Assembly: GCA_023376005.1 (NCBI GenBank)
Contig: CM042176.1
Location: forward strand, 16,041,779 to 16,105,778
Direction of reading: 5' to 3'
Length of the DNA: 64,000 nucleotides
Source: Doryteuthis pealeii
Taxonomy: Eukaryota; Mollusca; Cephalopoda; Myopsida; Loliginidae
Part shown: one piece after another, positions 38,878 to 51,140 of the stretch
How the letters are laid out: every line of letters begins with the position of its first letter
Numbering within the stretch: the stretch's first letter is position 1
Notes under the pieces: model-generated
What the model saw: only the letters and a program-made list of their open reading frames with translations
Databases searched by the model: none
Told to the model about the DNA's origin: nothing
Translations under genes and position numbers: made by a program

Positions 38878-39612
38878 CACACACACGCGCGTGTGTGTGG
38901 AGAAAGGTAGACAAACACGGGATGCTGTAGAAAATAGATGTTTATTGTAGGTAGTGATGTCGACGTAACGTTTCGGTCCATTAGACCTTCTTCAGGATGT
39001 TGGATTGAGTTCTTGCTTCAATGGTGAACATTTTCATACTGGTGAATTAGGAGGTTGTGAATAAGGGGAGGGGTGGTCAGTTGTTGGTGTTAGCAGAGGT
39101 TGGTAGTAGGAGTTTTTCCTTTTTCTCTCAGATGGGGTGTGTAGCCTTGAGGTTCTGATAATGATGTCACAGGTGTTAGGTGTGTGTGTGTGTGTGTGTG
39201 CGTGCGCGTGTGTATGCATGTTTTTTTAAATTTATTTTTTTAATTTGCTAAGTATCATCTTGTTGGCTTTGTCTATTATTGTTTGTGAAGGCTTTTTTGG
39301 GGTATAGGAAATATATTGGGGAAGCTGGATTTACAATTAACATTTGGTGTGTTGCTTATGTTTCAAGCTGGGAATATTTGTCTGAATCTTTTGTTGTGGA
39401 TGTTAGAGAGGGGGAGTGGTAGTAAGATTTGTTATAAGTGTATTATTATTATTATACTATGATAATTATTATTATTCTATGATAATATTTATTATTATTA
39501 TTATTATACTATATGTTATATGGTGGGCATATACATGCATAGATTATGTGTGTATGTTCCCTATAGGCCTTTACTCAGTCCATTGCAACACAGAGCTTTC
39601 CTCAGATCTATA

Positions 39613-39686
<74 letters not shown>

Positions 39687-41378
39687 CAGGGAGTAATAGA
39701 TTCAATAAAATAGGCCATCCATTTCATGTGTAACCAACGTTCTGCTTACAAAGAGAAAAATGGAAATGGCCAGAGAATGAGAAACATTTACTTTAAGATT
39801 TACATAAAAGGCAGCTTAGTAGATACTATTGGCATGTGTTGCGGCCTAGCTGAACCAGGTACTTAGTGCCATACTCATATTTGTACAGTTAATGTATGCA
39901 GGGTCGGATTTAGACCTTGGGAACCAGGGCACTTCTGGTTAACAGGGCCTTCAATATGCCTCAACATAGAAATCATTTGTTTTTTCTAAAAATGTTAAAT
40001 TCACACATAAAATATATATATATTGACTTCAATTTGCCTCAACATAGAAATTAAGTTCAGTACATGAGAAATAAAAATGAATTCATTAAAATAAAAAAAT
40101 TATCTTAACTCTTAACATCCTGTTGAGAATTTTTTAAGTCCAGAGCCCCGTTCCTATAAGTATTTCTAAAAAAATGGCTAAAAATAGTCTTTTCATTTAA
40201 AGTTACCTGTTATTTCCCTTAAATCAAAGACTTCTAAATGTTTAATATTACATTTAAATAAAGGCTATCATTTGGGGCAGATTTGGAAAAATGAATGTGA
40301 CTTCTGGCTGGGCGGAATGAGGTGGTATAGGACATCAAGAGTTTTAATTATACTAGCAATAGAAAACACCCTCCGGGCGTCGTAAAAATTAATTTTTGAA
40401 AGATACTGCCTGAGAGGGTGGGAGTTAAAAATTCAATGTCAGAGGGTTTGTATCATAAGTAAGCAAAATCCTCATATTTAATAAAAGGAGTAAAAAAAAT
40501 AAAATAAAAATAAAACAATTTGAAATGAAAACTGTGCCCCGTCCCTCTCAAATAAAATGTTGCATGCATTGTAATAATCAAATAATTATTTTGAATATTT
40601 TCCACATCAATTGTACATAAAATCGTAGGTATTTATTTATTTATAAACTTTTTAGTTAACTTCTTGTTACTGTAAAAAATTTTAAAAAAGACAAGAGTAA
40701 AAAACAATTTTTAAAATTGCTTACTCAAATTTTGGGTGTATATAGCATAAGAATATTGTGACATAAGCTGTGACATAGAGCTATGACATAGTTTTTGTTA
40801 CAGACAGAAATACAGACAATCTCCATTATTAATAAGATTTACTGTAAGAATAACCTTTACTACACTTTTAAGTTTGTATCATATGACAAAGTTATATAAT
40901 TATTTCCACCTTGCAGTAAATCACCATTATTTTTTTCAATAATAAAACTAATTTTATAATTATTACAGGTTTTATAAAGAAGGTCTAGATAGACTAGAAC
41001 TTAACCGGATTTAGATTTTGGGGGTCCCGGGACACTTCTGGTTAGCCCCCCACCTACCAAGTTGCCTCTACATAGAAATTAAATTATTGGGTACTATAAG
41101 AAAAAGATTGAAATAAAAAGAATTTATTAAAAGAAAAAAAAAAAGTTTGGTTCCGAAGAAAATGTTTGATTTTATTTTTCTTAATTATATTGACTGCAAG
41201 GAATAACTGTTACTACATTTTTCAGTTTTTTGTATTATACGACAAAGTGATATAATTATTTCCACCTTGAAGTAAATCGTCATTTTTTTCAATAAAACTA
41301 ATTTTATAATTATTACAGATTTTATAAAGAAGGTCTAGATAGACTAGAACTGAGCTGGATTTAGACTTTGGGGTCCCT

Positions 41379-41424
<46 letters not shown>

Positions 41425-41649
41425 CATAAAGGTACACGTATTACCTACTCGAGTTTCACAATAAGGATCTTCAGGGTTAAATCTACTGGATTAATCAAGA
41501 TATTGATTAATAGCAGTCAATTACATGTGTTTGCTCTACTAATGTATTGAGCACTTTATATTTGTTATATTGGTGCCTTATTGTGAAACTTGAATCAACT
41601 AACCATTGTGACCATTTTCACCGATAAGTCACTTTTTTCCACAAATACC

Positions 41650-41684
<35 letters not shown>

Positions 41685-44600
41685 TGACTGTAAGAATAAC
41701 CTTTACTACATTTTTCAGTATGTATTATACGACAAAGTGATATAATTATTTCCAGCTTACAGCACATCTATTAATAATGGAGATTCACTTCCGGTTTTTG
41801 TCTGTAACAAAAACTACGTCACTGCTTACGTCACACTGCCTAAAATCATCATAAATAGAATACACTCAAAATTTGAGCATGCAATGTTAGACAGTCCTCA
41901 TTGTTTTTTTTAAACAAGTTTTAATAAATACATTCCTGGTATTATCTATCTATATATAGTTTGTTTTATTTTAATATATATTTAAAGTTATCAGAACTAA
42001 TTTTCCATTTCAAATTTTTTATTTTTTACTCCTTTAATAAATTTATTTTATTTTTTACTCCGTTAATAATTTTGATGATTTTACTTTACTTAGGATACAA
42101 ACTCTGATATTAAATTTTCAACTCCATCCCCTCAGGCAATATCTATTTTACGTTGCCCAGAGGGCGTTTTTTTTTATTTTGCTAGTTATCCTAATTTTTT
42201 TCAATAATGAAACTTCCATTCTTTCTTCCATTGTAACACTGTTTATACATAAAATGCAATTCTAATGATATTATCTCTTGCAAACTATTCTGCATTTGTA
42301 CCAAAAAATAATGTAAAATAAATTCATTAAAAGAAAAAATATATAAGTTAGGTTTCTTAAGAAAATGTTTCATCTGATTTTTCTCAATTGACTGTAAGAA
42401 TAACCTTTATGGTTAAATCCTACTTAACGGACATAAATTCCACCATCGTTTGTCAACCCACCGAAAAAAAAAATACTAAAAATTAAGGAATTAAACGATA
42501 TAATGCACCAGTTATTTTATTTACATATTTATTTACATTTTTTCAGGTCAATTAACTTTGAACCACGTATGTTTGTGAATCTGTGTTACACCTCAAAGAT
42601 ACGTGGTTCAAAGTTAACTAACATGAAAAAATGTAAGAGTTTTCAAATAAAATAACTGGTGCATTATATTGTTCATTCATTAATATATCAACACTGAAAA
42701 TTTCATTAAATTCGGTTAATTCCTTGATTTTTAGTATTTTTTTCTTTCGGCGGGGGGACATACAATGGTGGAATTTATGTCCGTTAAGTAGGATTTAACC
42801 ACCATTACTAATTTTTCAGTTTTGTATTTACACAAAATTGTAGGTATTTATTTATCTGAAACTCTTACATTTTTGTCATGTTAGTTAACTTTGAACCACG
42901 TATCATTTAGGTGTAAACACAGATTCACTAAAACAATACGGTGTTCAAAGTTAATTGACCTGAAAGAAATGTAATAAATAATGTAATAAAATTACTGGTG
43001 CATTATATCGTTTTAATTCCCTTAATTTTTTTAGTTTTTTTTTTTTCGGTGGGTGACAAACGATGGTGGAATTTATGTCCGTTAGTAGGATTTAATCCAT
43101 CAAAGTTATTCTTACAGTCAATTGAGAAAATCAGTGAAACATTTTCTTAAGAAGCCTAACTTATATATTTTTCTTTTGAATAATTTTNNNNNNNNNNNNN
43201 NNNNNNNNNNNNNNNNNNNNNNNNNNNNNNNNNNNNNNNNNNNNNNNNNNNNNNNNNNNNNNNNNNNNNNNNNNNNNNNNNNNNNNNCCAAAGGGAGAGA
43301 TTAAGCTTATCAAAAAATTCAGAGAAATTCATTCTTAATGGATACTCAATTTTTAAAAATAAACTCATGTTTTGCTTTTTAACCCATAGATGGGACCCTA
43401 ACAGGTACTACCACTCCAGGTCAGAGTGGACTAGGGAGCAATGGTGATGAAGGGGTGCTCCACATTCTCCAAACTTCCAAAACTTGAACCTCCCAGGACA
43501 TGAAGATTCTCAGCCACTGTCCTCTGGCACCCATATGATAAAGTGGGTTGGGGCTTGCCATAAGGGCAATAGGGTAGGGGTAATCATATAGGTGCTAGGG
43601 CTTGATGTGTCCAGCTGATTGATCGGAGGGGGCTTTTCCGACAGCCCATCTAGCCCAAGTAAGTGGACTGTTGCATGTTGTGGACTGCTCAGCCACCTGG
43701 GTTCAATCCTTAAGCATTACGGGTTGCACCCATGGCCAACAGGTGGCCCCATTGGGGAAGTCTTATCTTTCTGCAGAGGTGCAGTCGGCATATTCTAATG
43801 CTCCACCGACAGGGCGGCTGCTAGTTTTGAAATAAGCCACAGTACATAGTGCTAATACCCTTGGGAAGGGTATGAATCCAACTATTCTCCCTCCAGGTAT
43901 GGTTAAATAGTAGGGCAAACTGGGCTCTTTAACCTTGGTTAGGCAACCAATCTAGGAGAAGGAAAACTGAATCTTAATGGATAGAGAGAGAGAGAGAGAC
44001 CAACAGACAGAAATGTTTTTTTTTTTTTTAGTTCAAATACCAAGTCAGATTATTTGACATTGTGGTATGCAACAAAAAACAAAAATTTCAAGGATTTTGT
44101 TTCTTTAAAGATTTGCTAATACCCTTGGGAAAGGTGTGAATCTAACTACTCTTCCTCTAGCTATGGGTAAATAGTAGGGTAGACTGGGCTCTTTAACCTT
44201 AGCTAGGTAACCAGTTTAGAAGGAAAACTGAATTCAAACCTGTTAAACTACACTTAAGAAATTGACCTTGTGTCACATCCTGCTCATGAGGAGGGGTTGG
44301 TAAATTATATATAATGTAGTACCTCCCCATTGTAATAAGAATTGTAGGTTCAGGAATGGAGGGGGGAGGAAAGAACGAACCAGTCATGTGTGGGTAACCT
44401 AATTTTTTAAATAATTGGCTTTATTTGACCTTGTGGGTTGAGTAGGTAAAAAAGGGTCGACAAGATAACGATTTTTTTTTTAATTAGGCATAAAAAAAAA
44501 GTAAGTAAAGTCGTCGGGGCAGCCTAATGTTGGTATCAGCCAGACAGCGAGAGAGTCTATCCCCTTTTCAATAGCGCTAAACCAAGGAGATTATTTTAGC

Positions 44601-47600
44601 GTCTGAGGTGGAGTGCCACACCTATCATCAGCTCTTCACTTTACCGCACAGATCCTTGTGCTACTCATATGCCGAGTTGGCGAGGGCCGGTATCGAACCA
44701 GGAACTTGTGATTCCTAGCCGAACGCTCTACCAACTGAACTAATGGGCTATATTTATCTAAATTGGGGAAAAAAAAAAAAAAAAAAAAAAAAGACCTTTA
44801 GAGTTTTTTTTTTATTTACTTTTGAATGAGGTTAAGGAAAAAAAATGAAACCTAATAAAGAATATTTAAAAAATAAAAATAAAAAATAAATAATATAAAT
44901 AAAAATAACATGATTAAATAATTTATATTAAAAAAAAATTCTGGTTGTCGAATTTCACCCATTAAAAAGAGAGAGTCAAAGTTCAAGTTTTTATTATTCT
45001 AAGCTATACAAATACAACAATGATAACCTTATCTATTTGTTTTTTGTTTCATATCACATGTTGGTCTTATTTAAAAATTTAGACAGCTTAAAAAATTTCA
45101 AAATACACAAAAAAAAAAAAAAAAGAATGAATTTTAAATAGGCATAACCAATTTTTTTGTCTGCTTTTCATTTTAAAAACGAATTAAAATTGATTAAATC
45201 GATTATTAAAAGGTCAAATTTTTGTCTAAGTCGAAAAGTAATAACATAATGAGCATCAGTAAAAAAAAAAAAAAAAAAAAAAGCAATATCACACAGGTAA
45301 TTTATTTTTAATACATTTAAAACGATTTTTTTTGGTCAATTTTGCTCAAATATGGCCATAAACGGTGTCTAAAGATGGCATAAAATCCGTGTTTACAAAA
45401 TAAATTTAACCCTCCCGATTGAAAAAAAAAAAAAAAATTACCAAAAATCAGAGAATTATCCAATTTTAATGAAATTTTCAGTGTTGATTTATCAATGAAT
45501 TAATTTTATAATGCATCAGTTATTAAAAACACGGATTTTCCGACAAATTGGGTATACCTAATTTTAAAATATCCCCCTCCACCAAAATCACGATATTTTA
45601 AAAACTGAATATAAGACATGTTTACATTTCAAAATTGGGCTAGTTTGTCATAAAACGTACTGTAGACAAACAGATTATTAAGAGCTCTTTTTTCTTTTCT
45701 TTTTTAACCCCATAGTAAATTTGCTATTCTTTTTTTTTTTTTAGTGTAACATTTTTTTGAATTAGAGAAATAGATCACTAATTAGGGCTGAGCCTATTCT
45801 AGTAGTGGAGTTTAAAAGGTTTGAATTTAGAGTTTTCCTTCTCTTAGACTGGTTACCTAACCAAGGTTAAAGAGCCTAGTCTGCCCTACTATTTACCCAT
45901 AGCTGGAGGGAGAGTAGTTGGATTCATACCTTTCCCAAGGGTATTAGCGCTTTGTGAATTGTAGCTTCGTCCAGGATTTGAACTCTGGTCAACGAGTCCA
46001 TTTCCTATGACTCTAACCATTACACCACGCACCTCCAACTAAAGTTGTTTATGAGCTAAACCAACAATTCGTTATGTACTAAGTTACTAGCGAGTTCGAT
46101 TCTCACCGAGTGTCTCATCTTGCACTGTGCTCCTATGACGATCTGCAACTCACATAATGTTGTGGTTAGCAAGCTAAACCAGCAAATCTTTTACTAACGA
46201 GTTTGATTCTCACTGGGTGTCCCAGATATCATTTTAGGAACTATGTTCAGTAAAAAAAATAAGGAAGTAAATGAGAAACTTATGATTGATTGATTTTAAC
46301 GGCATCTCATCCCGTCGGGGTTATTTTATGCCTAGAGGTCAGGTAATTGTATAACATTGTAGGTTTTATATCTACAATTTTGTATAGTTTTTAAAAAAAG
46401 TTTTTTTTTCAATGAAAAAACAGATTTTACTTGGCTAAAAAGTTAAAAATGAGTGAGAAAAATTTGTTTAATATGTATTTAGAGTTACGTTTAACTAAGA
46501 AGAAACTTTTATAAGTACTAGCAAATATAATGCCCTCCGGGTGCAAGTATTTAAGTTTTAATGTAATGAAATATGTATTAAATTAGAAAGTCTAATAAGA
46601 AGGCAGATAAAAAGATATGTAAGAGGGGGTATAATAGAAAATAGAAATGAAACTTACTCTTCCATTACTTCCGTCTTTCATTGCTGAATTTTTACTTATT
46701 TAACTATTTAGTTAAAAGAGGAAATAAAGAATAAAATGACAGTTATTTTTTCTTGTTAATTGATTTCATTTAAGATTCATTGAAGAGATTTTTGCTTATA
46801 TTCATTAAAATAAAACCAAACAATTAGAAATCAATAATACTAAGCACATATTTAATAAATCACATTTTTTAATATCAATATGCAAATTAGCCTTCCCATT
46901 CACTGCAAACCGCTACTTTTTTGTATATATAAATAATTGCATGTTATTCGTATGTAGACTAATAGGTAACAATTTATTAATAAACAATATAAATAAAATC
47001 ATGGAGAATGTGATGTTAATAACTAGAATTGTGACTTAGTAATATAGTTTGGTTACAGACAGAAAAACACACAATCTCCATTATAATAAGATTTTATTAA
47101 TTTTTAAACATAATTGTTTAAAATAAAACCGATGCAATTGTTCATCACATTTTGAAGCAAATTTAATGTTTAAAATGTATTAAAAATAAATTACATGCAT
47201 AATGTTATTTTGCTATTTTTACTGATGCTGATATGTTACTACTTTTTAATATGGGCAAAAATTTTACCTTAAATAATCGATTTAATTTTAACTCGTTTTT
47301 AAGATGAAAAGCAAACGAAAAAAATAGGTATACCTAGTATAAGTTTTTTTTTTTTGTACAATTACATGATATAAAGTATTCCTATCTAATATGAAATAAT
47401 TATATATATCTACCAACCTCTCCGCATGAGCAGGATGCGACACAAGGTCAATTTCTTAAGCGGAGTTTAACAGGTTTGAATTCAGAGTTTTCCTTTTCCT
47501 AGACTTGTTACCAAGCCATGGTTAAAGAGCCCAATCGGCCTTGCTATTTACCCATAGCTGGAGGGACAATTGGATTCATACCTTTCCCAAGAGTATTTAT

Positions 47601-50600
47601 TAGCGCTATGTGAACTGCAAACAGCTTCGTCCAGGGATTGAACTCGGGTTGACAAGTCCATTTCCTATTTCTCTAACCATTAGACCACGTGCTTCCATGA
47701 AATAATTATATAGTTTCAATTATATTTAATGAGAGTCATTTGTTTGCACACAATTATATGAGCACCTCATATAAGCGCGTCGTGTAATGGTTAAAGTCAT
47801 AGGAAATGGACTCGTTGCCCCGAGTTCAAAGCCTGGATGTGGTAATTGCATTTCACTTAGCGCTAATATCCTTGGGAAAGGTATGAATTCTACTCTCCCT
47901 CCAGCTATGGGTAAATAGTAGGGCAGACTGGGCTCTTTAACCTTGGTTAGGCAACCGGTCTAGGAGAAGGAAAACTGAATTCAAACCTATTGAACTCCGC
48001 TTAAGAAATTGACCTTGTGTCACATCCTGCTCTTGCGGAGGGGTTGGTAAATATATATATGAGCACCTTATGCAGTGTAATGGTTAGCAAGCTAGATTAG
48101 CAGACCATTGTTAGTGAGTTTGTTTCTCACTGGGTGCCCTGTAGTTCTGGCCTTGTGCCGCATCTAAGCTACACTTAGTAAATAACTATATGATTTCAAG
48201 TAAATCTTATTATAATGGAGATAGTGTGTTTTTCTGTCTGTAACCGAAACTATATTCCTACTCAAGTCACAATTCTCTTAGTTATTAACGTCACATTCTC
48301 CATGATTTTATTTTTATTTAAACCTCAATTATTAATAAAATTGTATTACATTATTAATACTGTTAACCATATCTACATACTAATAACATGCAATTATATT
48401 TATATATACAACAAAATAGCGGTTTACAGTGTGAACGGGAAGGCTAATTTGCATATTAATATTAAAAATCGAATTTAATAAATATGTGCTTAGTATTATT
48501 GATTTCTAACTGTTTGGTTTTATTTTAATGAATATAAGCAAAAATCTCTTCAATAAATCTTAAAAGAAATCCTTAACAAGATAAAATAACTGTATTTATT
48601 CTTTACTTCCTTTTAACTAAACAGTTAAATTAGGAAAAATAACAATGAAAGACGAGAGTGATGGAAGAGTTAAGTTTCAGTTGTTCTATTTTCATATACC
48701 CCTCTGTTACAAATATTTTTTATCTACATTCTTATTCAGTTTCATTACCTTTCTAATTTAATATCATATTTTATTATATTAAAACTTAAATACTTGCACC
48801 CGGAGGGTGCATATATTTGCTAGTAATAATAATAATCCTTAGTATAGTATAGTTAACATAATTGGAGGTGCATGGCATAATGGTTAGAGTCGTAAGAATT
48901 GGACTCGTCGACCAGAGTTCAAATCCTGGACGAAATTACAGTACACATAGCGCTATGTGAACTACCCTTGGGAAAGGTATGAATCCAACTACTCTCCCTC
49001 CAGCTATGGGTAAAATAGTAGGGCAGACTGGGCCTTTAACCTTGGTTAGGCAACCGGTTTAGGAGAAGGAAAACTCTGAATTCAAACCTGTTAAATCCAC
49101 TTGGGGTGGTCACTACACTAGAATAGGCTCAGTCCTGATTAGTGATCTATTTCACTAATTTTAATATTTTTTTTTTAAAGTAAACAATCATAGCTTCAAG
49201 TAACTATTCCTAATACAAATAATTTGTGCCCAGTTTTATGGTATCAAATAGGCCGGGTTAGCTCAGTCGGTAGAGCATTCGGCTAGAAACCACAAGGTTC
49301 CTAGTTCGATACCGGTCCTCACCAAATCAGCGTATGAGTAGCACAGGGATCTGTGCGGTAAAGTAAGGAGCTGATGGTAGGTGTGGCGCTCCACCGCAGA
49401 CGCTAAAATAATCTCCTTGGTCCAGCGCAAGTGAAAAGGGGATAGACTCCCTCGCTGATTGGCTGATATCGACTTTACTTACTACTTTATGGTATCAAGT
49501 ATTCCTATCTAATAGAAATGATTTTCATTTTAATTCATATAACAGATACTACCACTCTAGGTCAGAGTGGACCTGGGAGTAATAGCAATGAAGAGGTAAA
49601 TTGCACATTCGCCAGGGCTCTAGAACTAGAACCTCACCACCAGATCTACTTTGAGTTTTGTTTAACGGCATATCAACCTCTGTTGGTCATTTAATGCCAG
49701 CCAGATCTAGTTTAGTGTCGTACCTAGGACACCATTTGAGGGGGGGGGGCTTACCCCCTCTGCAGGGGATGGAGTCATCGTATTCTAACAGGGCGTGACA
49801 GAAAGTTAATTTTCTGGGTGGCGAATATAGGTATTATAACATTACCATATATTACCGCAGATATTTTCTCGGCGGTCTATTCTGGACAAGTACCATAATC
49901 CCCCCCCCCTTCATCCATTTCTAGTGAATATTGTATTTTTCTATAACTAATAATCGGCGAGAGTTTCTAATAAGTACGATTCGCAATATGGGACACGGTA
50001 AAAAAAATATCCCGTGTAATGTACAGCTCATATTATTGAGTTCGTTCCCACCCACTCAATTTTTATTTTCAATCATTCATATCCCGATTTTGCCATTATA
50101 TATATTATATATATATATATTTCTTTTTTTATAAATCAAATAGATAAATTAAAGTGTAACAAATTAATCTAGGTTATGTTAATAAATTTAAATTAAATAT
50201 ACGGATATATTTTATATTATGAATGAATATAGGTTATCTAAGCGTTAGAGAGATCTTCTCTTCTCAAAACAGAAAAGGAACAGGTTCTTTATTTAATTTT
50301 ATAAGCGAATTAACTAATAGATAAATAATCGATATAATAAGGTCTAATTTCAATAATTATATAGTAGCAAGGAAACTAATGATAATAATAAAGAGAATAT
50401 AATAGATATTCAAAAAGATATTTATATATACAATACACGGTGTTCATTTCAATCATATGACTATGAACAAAAATAAATGAGGTCTTGTCTTTCCCAGGTC
50501 TAAAGATAAATAAAAAAAATACTTTGGTCAAAAAAGATACTTTATTTATTTATTTTTTTAAATAAATAAATACAAAGTTTATTAGATCAACCAAATGAAT

Positions 50601-51109
50601 AAAGTCTAATTAATATATATGTATTTTTTTTAATTTTAACTTTTTTTTAAATAATTATTTAAAAAATATTTTTCTAAAATTTTAAATTCACAACAGCTAC
50701 AGAGGCATTTAATTTTTTTTTAAAGATTGGGTGGTATTTAATTTCTAATTTAAGAATTTTATGATAGTAACATCTTAAAAAAATAAACAGTAAAATTTGT
50801 CTAACGACGACTTAAAAAGAGGAGTACTAAAAAAATTTTTTTTTTCCATTTATTTTTCTGATCAGGAAATAGCATAAATTTATTATATTATTTTTATTAT
50901 ATCTCACAACTGTTACATTTTTTCTTTCTCTAATTAGTCAGAACAATATAAAACAATAAAACTTATGTTAATTTACTGTAATTACAGTGAATTATATTGT
51001 ATATAAATGTTAACATCTGTTATTTCATATATGCGTGTGTATTACTATAGTGTACATTTCATTTGTCCACAAGTATGTGTGTACACCACACATACACACA
51101 CACAATATA

Positions 51110-51140
<31 letters not shown>

